Source of the DNA: Bacteroides ovatus
GTDB lineage: Bacteria > Bacteroidota > Bacteroidia > Bacteroidales > Bacteroidaceae
Reading direction: 5' to 3'
Assembly (NCBI GenBank): GCA_030844565.1
Contig: JAUUNK010000117.1
Coordinates: 1-15,284 of the forward strand
Length of the DNA: 15,284 bases
Part shown: in pieces, positions 8,496 to 14,091 of the stretch
Numbering within the stretch: position 1 is the first letter of the stretch
How the letters are laid out: every line of letters begins with the position of its first letter
Notes under the pieces: generated by a model
Databases searched by the model: none
Seen by the model: only the letters and a program-made list of their open reading frames with translations
What the model was told of the DNA's origin: nothing
Made by a program: the position numbers and the translations under genes

Positions 8496-9080
8496 TTAAA
8501 TGTTTAATGCTTTTTCAACGTTACTGTAATATTCTTCCGGTATCTGTCCTTCCCGTTTACGGAGTTCTTCTTCCGCCTGTTCCTTTCCCCTGGTATAAAC
8601 ACTGGTTTTGCTGTAGGCAGCATTGTAAACGGGGGAAACATCATACAACTCAGAGATTTTTTCGATAGTGCGTTTCCAGTTGCCATCCGATTTCTTTTCC
8701 CATTTTTCTCCCTCCACGCTAAAGCAGAAAGAACTCTGTTCTATCTCCCCACGGCGGATATTCTCTAACAATTCATCACCTAAAGCCGTTTTAGGGGCCT
8801 CAAAACGATATTTCAGTCCCTTGCTGTCAACGGTCAACGCCAATGAGCCGTTACCGAATTTACAGCGTGCCAGTACTCCGCGGCTCTGATTGTGGTCCAA
8901 TAGGGCAAATACATCGCTTTTGGCAAGCACTCCGTCCAAAGCGCCCCGCTGAATCTCTTCCTCGAAAGACAGCCCGTCCGAAGAGACGCCGAATAACAGG
9001 GCGTACCCTTCAATTACGCGGCTTTCTTCTTCATTTGTAACCTGATAGGCGGTATTTCTGATTTCTTTTTTTTCATCCAT
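8496..9080 (-). CDS. HK97-family prohead protease
   Basis: The 194-residue serine protease (herpesvirus assemblin-like fold) cleaves the capsid delta domain and itself inside the prohead before DNA packaging. The N-terminal RVIEGYALLFG strand and EEIQRGALDG are typical. The likely catalytic His is H63 in FALLDHNQSRGVLAR. The likely Ser lies in IEQSSFCFSV (S116 or S117). The LYDVSPVYNAAYSKTSV block (about 145-161) closes the fold. The C-terminal 30 residues are charged and helical and could be a self-cleaved tail. It sits between portal and capsid genes as in HK97. Nothing suggests inactivation. Confidence 0.93.
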   Translation of the reverse strand: MDEKKEIRNTAYQVTNEEESRVIEGYALLFGVSSDGLSFEEEIQRGALDGVLAKSDVFALLDHNQSRGVLARCKFGNGSLALTVDSKGLKYRFEAPKTALGDELLENIRRGEIEQSSFCFSVEGEKWEKKSDGNWKRTIEKISELYDVSPVYNAAYSKTSVYTRGKEQAEEELRKREGQIPEEYYSNVEKALNI

Positions 9081-9091
9081 AGATTCCCGTT

Positions 9092-10345
9092 TTACGTACT
9101 AACCAAATTTTTGTCGGACAATTCCGGATTATTTGGAGAATTTTCCACTTTTTCTTTAACGGCATTGTCCAACGTCTGCACATTTACTTGCACAAAAGCT
9201 TTATCCCCATTTTCTATCCGCGAAAGGTTATTTTCTCTACGAATTTCATTCGGCGTAGCTGCTCCTACGCTAGCCAAGTCTTTCCAATAAGCAGCCTGCG
9301 CACTTTTATCGGTCCGCAAAATAGCGGATGTATCAAATTCGGCCAGGATTTTCCCCCGTTCGGAAGGCAGGAACACCTTTCGATTAATTTCTAGTTCGAT
9401 TTTGGTAATGACAGCCAAGGCCGTATCTGTGAGATATTGCAATTGGGTGGCCTCAACAGTAGAATAGCTTGATTTAGAAAGATCGAAAGCCTTAACCGGC
9501 GAAACAGAAAAGAAACGGCATATATCTACCACCATAAATTGACGGGATTCAAGCAATTGAGAATCTTTGGGAGACACGGAGATGGACTGATAATCATAGT
9601 TGGCATCTATTATCATCACTCCATTTGGAGTCCCAGTAATAGGATTTATTCTTTTTTCCCATCTTTCGTATATTTGGTCCTTCTGTTTAGTATCCATCCT
9701 GGGACCAGCGATTTGTTTTATTATACCGGACAGGCTTCCACCTCCCTTAAAGAAACCTGCTGCATGTTCTTCACTTGAGGTGGATATATTTAAGGATTGG
9801 CGGGCATGGGTGAGTGTGGATACCCCGATGATTCCATCGTACGAAAAGTTAAGAACATGAATCATATCATGAGGTTCTACCAGTTCTCTAAATCCGGTAA
9901 CACGATACCGCTTTCTTCGGATACCGTTTTTATCTATAACCCATTCTATTGAAACCTGTGAAGAGGGAATATAGACCAATTGGATCGGTCTTAAGAGGTG
10001 ATCCCTTTCAATATACGCATACCCGTTGCCATCAAGCAGAACCGAAGCCATGAGAGTTTTAAAGAACACAAAACGGGTCATGTGCTCATTGGGTTCCGTA
10101 TTCAGCATATAATATGCCGGGTGCGTTTTGCATTCCGACTTAAAGCCCTCCTTATCTAACTGGTATGTCTTTAACGGAAGGACGGCGATACTATCGGAAA
10201 TCAGGTCCACACAACGATAAACCGTAGATAACAGCATCGGTTTGCTCCGGCTGCGTAAAAGCGGAACTGCACTAGAATGCCACGAAGTCACATCGGATAT
10301 TTCACGCTTGCTGGCGCGTCTTACTTCAAATCCAAGTAGTTTCAT
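9092..10345 (-). CDS. Portal protein, HK97 family
   Basis: The 417-residue protein forms the dodecameric ring at the packaging vertex, through which DNA enters and leaves. Family hallmarks in order are STVYRCVDLISDSIAVLPLK near the N-terminus, LLDGNGYAYIERD, IIGVSTLTHARQSL, EEHAAGFFKGGGSLSG, and near the C-terminus WKDLASVGAATPNEIRRENN. The frame can be extended 14 residues to a TTG at 10387 overlapping the large terminase stop. The internal ATG at 10345 (MKLLGFEVRR) is preferred because family members start with a similar short basic segment. The choice decides whether the gene overlaps terL or is separated by 38 bp. It is followed after 11 bp by the protease. Confidence 0.93.
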   Translation of the reverse strand: MKLLGFEVRRASKREISDVTSWHSSAVPLLRSRSKPMLLSTVYRCVDLISDSIAVLPLKTYQLDKEGFKSECKTHPAYYMLNTEPNEHMTRFVFFKTLMASVLLDGNGYAYIERDHLLRPIQLVYIPSSQVSIEWVIDKNGIRRKRYRVTGFRELVEPHDMIHVLNFSYDGIIGVSTLTHARQSLNISTSSEEHAAGFFKGGGSLSGIIKQIAGPRMDTKQKDQIYERWEKRINPITGTPNGVMIIDANYDYQSISVSPKDSQLLESRQFMVVDICRFFSVSPVKAFDLSKSSYSTVEATQLQYLTDTALAVITKIELEINRKVFLPSERGKILAEFDTSAILRTDKSAQAAYWKDLASVGAATPNEIRRENNLSRIENGDKAFVQVNVQTLDNAVKEKVENSPNNPELSDKNLVST

Positions 10346-10383
10346 ATTAACTTTTCCATATAACCGAAAAAGTGTCGGACAAA

Positions 10384-12006
10384 TCAATAAAATTCTCCAT
10401 AACGTGGCGAAGCAAGGTAGATTCCCAGCGCTTCTAGCTTGGCTATGACACCGTCAATCTTCTTCTCCTCAAACTGCTTTGACGGTTTTATGTTACCGTT
10501 TCTATCCCTGGTTATCACTACATTACGGAAACAATGGCGATTGATTACATTATTATCAATTACTGCTTTTCCTGATAACAGCAAACGTTCCATTTCTTTT
10601 GTCGGGCGATTGAAATTCCCCAGTGTTTGTGAAAAGGGCTCCATCGGTAATCCCTGCTCTGTAGCATTGATAATGAACTGTGTGGCATTCCAAGCATCAT
10701 AAGCAATTTTCTGGATGAACACAACATCCCGTATACGCATAATGTCATTAAGAATGTAATCATAATCCGTCACATTGCCAGGAGTAATGGTTAAAAGCCC
10801 CTGTCTTCGCCATTCACCATACAAATCCTTGAAACGTTTTTCCTGCAAAGCTGCTTCAGGAAGATAATAGAGAGTCTTGAAATAATACTTATCCCCAGCG
10901 GGAAACATAAAATCTGCGCATGTCAAGTCACTCGTACTTGATAAGTCAATACCGCCATAACAATCCATACCACGGAATTGCTCAAAATCAAGATTGGCCG
11001 AAGCATTGAGAATGTAGTGATCCGGGACCCATACCGTTTCAGCATCACACCATATATTGATATTTTTTGTTTTGATTCCAACCTCTTCCGAGGGAGAATT
11101 CATAGCTTTACGAACCTGTTCCCGCAAATATTTCGGTTTCACCGTAACTCCCAAATTAGGATTACTCTTAACCCACATTCTTTCATCCTTCCAGTCATCT
11201 CCTTCATCTAACGAATAAATAAGGGCAAAAATAGTATCATCCTCTTTCAACCCTTTCAATATCTCAGTACACATCTCCCTGAATTGATAACACGGACCCA
11301 GTTTATCAAAACCGGCTGTCGTGATGATGATTGACATGGGGTCATCCCGCATGCCTTGTCCGGATTGAAGGACGTCTTTCAGTCCGGAGTTCTTTGCTGC
11401 ATGGTATTCATCCAATAGAAACATAGAAGGATTCGGACCATCCAGTTTGCTAGAGTCCGCAGCCAATACTTTCAGAAAAGACAACGTCTTATCAAAATTT
11501 ATCTGGTCCCGGAAAGATTCCAGATATTTATGCTTCGGGTCAAGTCCGGAAACAAAGTTACGGCACATTTTAAAACTGACCTTGGCTTGTTCTTTCGAGT
11601 TCGCTGCAAGATATACCTCAGCAGCCGATTCTCCATCCGCTATGAGGTGATATAGACAAAGAGCAGCTGCAAAAGCCGATTTTCCATTCTTGCGGGCCAT
11701 TTCTATGTAAACCGAAGACACAAGCCTGCACCATGTGCCGTCTTCATCCCTTTTATAGAAGCCATATATACTGGCAACGGCAAACTCCTGCCACGGCAAA
11801 AGAGTAAAAGGTTTCCCTGCATGACGACCCGTATAATGTCGTAACAAAGCGATAAACTCAATAGCATAATCAGCCTTGTCCTCACGGAACTCCACGTCAT
11901 CCCGCTCAAAAAAGGAATAGAACCTTTCTACAGCCTGCCGGATGAACTCACCGACCAGAACCTTACCGTCCCTAACATCCGCAGCATATTGATAATATCC
12001 TTTCAT
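10384..12006 (-). CDS. terL: Terminase large subunit
   Basis: The 540-residue packaging motor has an N-terminal ATPase and a C-terminal RNase H-like nuclease. The ATPase shows an adenine-motif region (FTLLPWQEF), Walker A variant ARKNGKS at 104-110, Walker B MFLLDE at 195-200 and coupling motif IIITTAG at 226-232. The nuclease shows three acidic sites: GGIDLSS (D354), IAYDAWN (D437) and KKIDGVIAK (D518). All are intact, so the enzyme should be active. It resembles the HK97-type Terminase_1 family. Its ATG overlaps the small subunit stop in an ATGA arrangement. With a P27-type small subunit and a nearby HNH gene, cos-type cleavage is likelier than headful packaging (inference). Confidence 0.96.
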   Translation of the reverse strand: MKGYYQYAADVRDGKVLVGEFIRQAVERFYSFFERDDVEFREDKADYAIEFIALLRHYTGRHAGKPFTLLPWQEFAVASIYGFYKRDEDGTWCRLVSSVYIEMARKNGKSAFAAALCLYHLIADGESAAEVYLAANSKEQAKVSFKMCRNFVSGLDPKHKYLESFRDQINFDKTLSFLKVLAADSSKLDGPNPSMFLLDEYHAAKNSGLKDVLQSGQGMRDDPMSIIITTAGFDKLGPCYQFREMCTEILKGLKEDDTIFALIYSLDEGDDWKDERMWVKSNPNLGVTVKPKYLREQVRKAMNSPSEEVGIKTKNINIWCDAETVWVPDHYILNASANLDFEQFRGMDCYGGIDLSSTSDLTCADFMFPAGDKYYFKTLYYLPEAALQEKRFKDLYGEWRRQGLLTITPGNVTDYDYILNDIMRIRDVVFIQKIAYDAWNATQFIINATEQGLPMEPFSQTLGNFNRPTKEMERLLLSGKAVIDNNVINRHCFRNVVITRDRNGNIKPSKQFEEKKIDGVIAKLEALGIYLASPRYGEFY

Positions 12007-12386
12007 CGCTTTTCCCGTGCACCTTTTTTCAGAAATTGCTCCAGTGGGGAATCTTCTTTTCCATCGGCTTTCATAATCTTTATATTGCCCCGGCTTTTAA
12101 TCGTTAACCCGTATTCAGTCATTATCTTCATTACCTGGGCATAGTTCTTAGTAGCAACATTCTGGGCGGGATTGGCAGCTTTCTCATATTTAATCAAAAT
12201 AACAGGTCCCTCTTCCAGTAATATCTCCGTAGCCTGCAAGTACATCTCATAGCTAATAGCCAACATACGAAGTGCGCCAAGGTCTATATTCTGGATTGCC
12301 TTACGAGCATTCAGTTCCTTCACCACATCTTTCATAAACTTTTGAGTTTCCTCCGACAAATTTGCCGGCATATTGAATTTCACCAT
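12003..12386 (-). CDS. terS: Terminase small subunit, P27 family
   Basis: The 127-residue protein recognises the packaging site and delivers DNA to the large subunit. The best evidence is the block NPAQNVATKNYAQVMKIMTEYGLTIKSR at about 72-99, which matches the NPA...a...m...GLtp.sR core of P27-type small terminases. It is preceded by the helical region IDLGALRMLAISYEMYLQATEIL. The C-terminus is basic (LKKGAREKR). The ATG at 12386 is the first gene start after a 217-bp gap, so this is the leading gene of the late operon and couples directly to terL. The conventional order supports the call. Confidence 0.88.
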   Translation of the reverse strand: MVKFNMPANLSEETQKFMKDVVKELNARKAIQNIDLGALRMLAISYEMYLQATEILLEEGPVILIKYEKAANPAQNVATKNYAQVMKIMTEYGLTIKSRGNIKIMKADGKEDSPLEQFLKKGAREKR

Positions 12387-12415
12387 ACATTTGAGTTTTC
12401 TTTATAACCACCCAA

Positions 12416-12447
12416 ATGTCAGACATCAAACTGTTAACGTTTTAACA
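12416..12447. promoter_or_regulatory. Two small palindromes upstream of terS
   Basis: ATGTC-A-GACAT (12416-12426) is a perfect 11-bp palindrome. TGTTAA-CGTT-TTAACA (12432-12447) is a 16-bp inverted repeat with 6-bp arms. Both lie 30-61 bp before the terS start, where a late promoter or its operator is expected. They could be binding sites for an activator or for small terminase. No exact TAnnTTTG element was found in this gap. The nearest match, GACATTTG (12420-12413), lacks a well-spaced TTTG. Confidence 0.35.
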
Positions 12448-12465
12448 AATTCAAAATTTCAAAAA

Positions 12466-12538
12466 GTGCCGTGCGCGTGAAGCCGTCTGGGGCGAGGTTT
12501 CAGAAGCCCATTCCCTCAAAATTTAACCCCATACCCCC
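12466..12538. other. GC-rich island and G-run tract, candidate packaging (cos) region
   Basis: Between two AT-rich flanks, 12466-12497 is 75 percent G+C (24 of 32 bases counted). Beside it the minus strand carries four G-runs of 5, 4, 3 and 3 (12538-12507), separated by loops of 3, 11 and 3 nt. The stretch is non-coding and lies between the HNH-containing cluster and terS. This is where cos sites often sit in phages with P27-type terminases and HNH proteins (known for related phages). The nick positions cannot be read from the sequence. Confidence 0.3.
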
Positions 12539-12552
12539 ACGTGGCAGGATAC

Positions 12553-12580
12553 AAAAAAGCCCCACCTTTGCAGGCAGGGC
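12553..12580 (-). terminator. Rho-independent terminator after the DUF5053-type gene
   Basis: Reading the minus strand, GCCCTGCC (12580-12573) pairs with GGTGGGGC (12566-12559) over 8 bp, including two G-U pairs. The loop is TGCAAA, and six T residues follow (12558-12553). It begins 24 bp after the stop codon at 12604. It should stop transcription from the regulatory cluster before terS, so the late genes probably need their own promoter or an antiterminator. Confidence 0.85.
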
Positions 12581-12603
12581 AACAAGCTATCACTTAGTAA
12601 TTG

Positions 12604-12996
12604 TCAAAAAACAAAAGCAGCAGCTTGACTTATCTTCTTCCCTATGTCAGTTAACGCATTAGCTAAAGTCTTTAGTTCCTTTTCATTAAACCGTACTGGC
12701 TTTCCATTCACCACGCTACCGTTCAGCCGCTGATAGAACCATTGCGGAGACCTCTTAAAATACGTCTTAACAAGAGCTGATACGGAGATGAAAGGGAGGA
12801 CTGATTCCAGTTTCTCCTTTAATAATAACTCATCAGCTTCTCTGTTGGTATCCTTTATACATTCTAGCATACTCTCTGCAAATTGGTCTATGTCTTTATC
12901 TGCAAGAGCCTTCATCTCCTTATCTATTTCACCAATCTCAGCCTCATTGCTGGCATTGACGAAACGTTCCTTTAATTTTTCTATATCCGTTTTCAT
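12604..12996 (-). CDS. DUF5053-type protein with C-terminal helix-turn-helix
   Basis: The 130-residue protein matches, from recall of the pattern, the DUF5053 family of Bacteroidota and their phages, which has no established function. Residues 1-67 are highly charged and helical (KLKERFVNASNEAEIGEID), suited to a coiled coil. Residues 71-92 (SVSALVKTYFKRSPQWFYQR) look like an XRE-type helix-turn-helix. They are followed by the family's LNGSVVNGKPVRFNEKELKT block and a last helix, ALTDIGKKI. A DNA-binding role is inferred from this fold. It is 45 bp downstream of the 52-residue gene and immediately before a strong terminator, so the two probably form one transcript from the operator-controlled promoter. 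It might repress its own promoter or act on the late genes. Confidence 0.75.
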   Translation of the reverse strand: MKTDIEKLKERFVNASNEAEIGEIDKEMKALADKDIDQFAESMLECIKDTNREADELLLKEKLESVLPFISVSALVKTYFKRSPQWFYQRLNGSVVNGKPVRFNEKELKTLANALTDIGKKISQAAAFVF

Positions 12997-13011
12997 TATT
13001 GTTTGTTTTAA

Positions 13012-13035
13012 GCCTCCCTTGATAGACAGGGAGGC
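13012..13035. other. Intergenic hairpin, weak terminator or mRNA element
   Basis: A perfect 7-bp inverted repeat, GCCTCCC / GGGAGGC, with a 10-nt loop fills the gap between the 52-residue gene and the DUF5053-type gene. On the minus strand it is followed by TTAAAAC, so the U-tract is too short for an efficient terminator. An attenuator or an RNA stability element is more plausible. Confidence 0.45.
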
Positions 13036-13041
13036 AGTTTA

Positions 13042-13200
13042 CTAATCCATTTCTTTCAACTTGGTCATTAATTGCTCTATTTGATAATCGAGCTCCTGCT
13101 GGAAATGACCTCTGTTCTTTAATTCTTTGTAATAACGCAGATAAAAAAGCAATTCCTTTTCTAACTTCTTGCGCTTCTTACTAATTGGTTTTTCACTCAT
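13042..13200 (-). CDS. Small basic helical protein of unknown function
   Basis: I do not recognise this 52-residue product. It starts MSEKPISKKRKKLEKELL, has a very basic N-terminus, then a helical heptad-like stretch (LLFYLRYYKELKNRGHFQQE) and a final helix ending KLKEMD. It has no cysteine, signal peptide or clear membrane segment. Longer frames exist, from an ATG at 13221 and a TTG at 13269. The predicted promoter -7 element at 13231-13224 directly abuts the 13221 ATG, which would leave that codon at or before the transcript start. ATG 13200 is therefore preferred, with a leader of about 20 nt. It is the first gene behind the operator-controlled promoter. A small DNA- or RNA-binding regulator is possible from charge alone. 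Confidence 0.55.
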   Translation of the reverse strand: MSEKPISKKRKKLEKELLFYLRYYKELKNRGHFQQELDYQIEQLMTKLKEMD

Positions 13201-13223
13201 GTTGCTTTTGTTTTTTGACATTA

Positions 13224-13255
13224 CAAATGTAATAACAATATTGTTATTACACAAA
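13224..13255 (-). promoter_or_regulatory. Bacteroides-type promoter with palindrome in spacer
   Basis: On the minus strand TTTG (13255-13252), a 20-bp spacer, and TACATTTG (13231-13224) match the Bacteroides primary sigma consensus (TTTG, then TAnnTTTG). The predicted start of transcription is about 13217-13220, in front of the 52-residue gene. The spacer is almost fully occupied by the 22-bp palindrome, so a bound repressor would block polymerase. Confidence 0.7.
13229..13250. promoter_or_regulatory. Operator O1: perfect 22-bp palindrome
   Basis: The half-site GTAATAACAAT (13229-13239) is followed directly by its exact reverse complement (13240-13250). It lies between the -33 and -7 elements of the promoter for the 52-residue gene. 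Perfect dyad symmetry of this length, repeated imperfectly at 13261-13280, indicates a site for a dimeric regulator. The candidates encoded here are the ribbon-helix-helix protein, the DUF5053-type protein and the 52-residue protein. Confidence 0.7.
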
Positions 13256-13260
13256 TAAAT

Positions 13261-13280
13261 TAATAACAATTTTGTTATCG
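13261..13280. promoter_or_regulatory. Operator O2: imperfect second copy
   Basis: The first half-site, TAATAACAAT, is identical to that in O1. The second half differs at three positions (17 of 20 bases agree overall). Centre-to-centre distance to O1 is 31 bp, about three helical turns, so bound dimers would sit on one face of the DNA. It lies 44 bp after the HNH stop codon and just upstream of the promoter. Confidence 0.6.
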
Positions 13281-13323
13281 CTTACATTTAATTCACATAC
13301 ATACCAAAGTCTTCCACTATAAA

Positions 13324-13644
13324 TTACGGGTGAGATTCTATATGTTCATTGTGTATCTTTTGATGGCACTGTTTGCAAAGGCTCAACAAATTATCAAAAT
13401 CGTATGCTAAAAAAAGGCGCTCTGTTAAATCCTCCGTGCTCATAAAAGAAATAATGTGATGAATGTCTTCGGCTGGAATAACCTTATTCTTTTGCAGGCA
13501 TAATTCACACAGTGGATTACACGAGATTTTCCATGCACGCACACGACGCCAACGGTCGGAATTATAGATTTTCCGACGTTCAATATCATAGAAGTTATTC
13601 TTATCCTTCTGGGGAGATTTCCGGGGTTTGTAAATAGTCGGCAT
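13324..13644 (-). CDS. HNH endonuclease
   Basis: The 106-residue protein carries a full HNH (beta-beta-alpha-metal) nuclease: CELC at 46-49, IHHI with probable catalytic H63, DFDNLLSLC with N85, and C90KQCHQKIHNEH with C93, H94 and H98. The two CxxC pairs should hold a structural zinc. The N-terminal 40 residues are basic (RRKIYNSDRWRRVRAWKI) and likely bind DNA. HNH proteins beside terminase genes are known to help large terminase make specific cos cuts in several phages, and this is the favoured role here. The ATG overlaps the preceding gene by 44 bp in another frame. A homing endonuclease is less likely given its small size and genomic place. Confidence 0.9.
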   Translation of the reverse strand: MPTIYKPRKSPQKDKNNFYDIERRKIYNSDRWRRVRAWKISCNPLCELCLQKNKVIPAEDIHHIISFMSTEDLTERLFLAYDFDNLLSLCKQCHQKIHNEHIESHP

Positions 13645-13924
13645 AAGGCATTTCTTTAAGTTGTTTGTTATCGTTGATTATTTGGTATTCTATCATCCTG
13701 TAACGGTAGCAAAAATAATCCAGCAGTTCTTTATCTGTCGATAAGGTGGAAGCCTTTTTATCTTGGGAAACGAATAAAACGGTGTCTTGGAAGATATCTT
13801 CATGGCTCTGGGAACAAAATAAACCATGGCTGCGGGAACCGCATAACTCTTTCAAACGGTCATAATTGCGTGCTATCGCAGCAATCACCCTAGGGTTTAC
13901 TTTTCCCGCTTTTATTTTTCTCAT
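13601..13924 (-). CDS. Small protein resembling sigma-70 region 2
   Basis: This 107-residue protein begins MRKIKAGKVNPRVIAAIARN. Its central HEDIFQDTVLFVSQD (residues about 41-55) and YFCYRYRMIEYQIIND block resemble sigma-70 region 2 helices, where ECF factors have ED..QDTF and a Tyr/Arg-rich DNA-contact helix. No region 4 follows, because the protein ends shortly after EMPYADYLQ. A longer frame to ATG 14032 exists, but its extra 36 residues lie entirely inside the ribbon-helix-helix gene and read like a shadow, so ATG 13924 is chosen (35-bp overlap). The 3' end overlaps the HNH gene by 44 bp. It might steer host RNA polymerase to phage genes. The match is by eye and could also be an unrelated helical protein. 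Confidence 0.55.
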   Translation of the reverse strand: MRKIKAGKVNPRVIAAIARNYDRLKELCGSRSHGLFCSQSHEDIFQDTVLFVSQDKKASTLSTDKELLDYFCYRYRMIEYQIINDNKQLKEMPYADYLQTPEISPEG

Positions 13925-14090
13925 ACTGTAACCTCCAATTCCCGGATTTGTCAAGTAGCTCTTCAATGCTACGGTACACCATTCCCCGGATGATAATTGA
14001 AGTACTGGTTTGCGTAATCTCCGATAGTTCATTTAAAAGCATGGCAGTACGTTCGTCTAACCGGATTGAAATTCGTTTTTTATAGCCCAT
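13890..14090 (-). CDS. Ribbon-helix-helix DNA-binding protein
   Basis: The 66-residue protein has the Arc/MetJ/CopG layout: a basic strand, KKRISIRLDE (4-13), for DNA contact, helix A (RTAMLLNELSEITQ, 14-27), a turn with TST, and helix B (IIIRGMVYRSIEELLDKS, 32-49), then a basic tail ending SGKSKP. Such proteins bind palindromic operators as dimers of dimers and usually act as repressors. The ATG lies 1 bp after the helicase stop codon, so it is co-transcribed and probably translationally coupled. It is a candidate ligand for the operator pair at 13229-13280. The IRLDER strand is a good match to the family, although the target is inferred. Confidence 0.8.
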   Translation of the reverse strand: MGYKKRISIRLDERTAMLLNELSEITQTSTSIIIRGMVYRSIEELLDKSGNWRLQYEKNKSGKSKP

Positions 14091-14091
14091 A

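Noticed and set aside
10346..10387. TTG start for the portal overlapping the terL stop
   Set aside because: The extra 14 residues do not resemble portal N-termini, whereas the internal ATG gives a typical short basic start. Coupled translation from TTG cannot be fully excluded.
12537..12544. CCACGTGG palindrome as an operator
   Set aside because: An 8-bp palindrome occurs often by chance, and it stands alone next to the terminator without a second copy.
13012..13035. Full rho-independent terminator between the 52-residue and DUF5053-type genes
   Set aside because: The stem is perfect, but the following bases are TTAAAAC, not a U-tract. It was kept only as a hairpin.
13201..13269. Longer start for the 52-residue protein (TTG 13269 or ATG 13221)
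   Set aside because: Both would place the start codon inside or at the edge of the promoter and operator, at or before the predicted transcript start.
13925..14032. N-terminal extension of the sigma-like protein from ATG 14032
   Set aside because: The extra 36 residues are read entirely within the ribbon-helix-helix gene in another frame and look unlike a protein N-terminus. ATG 13924 gives a compact protein.
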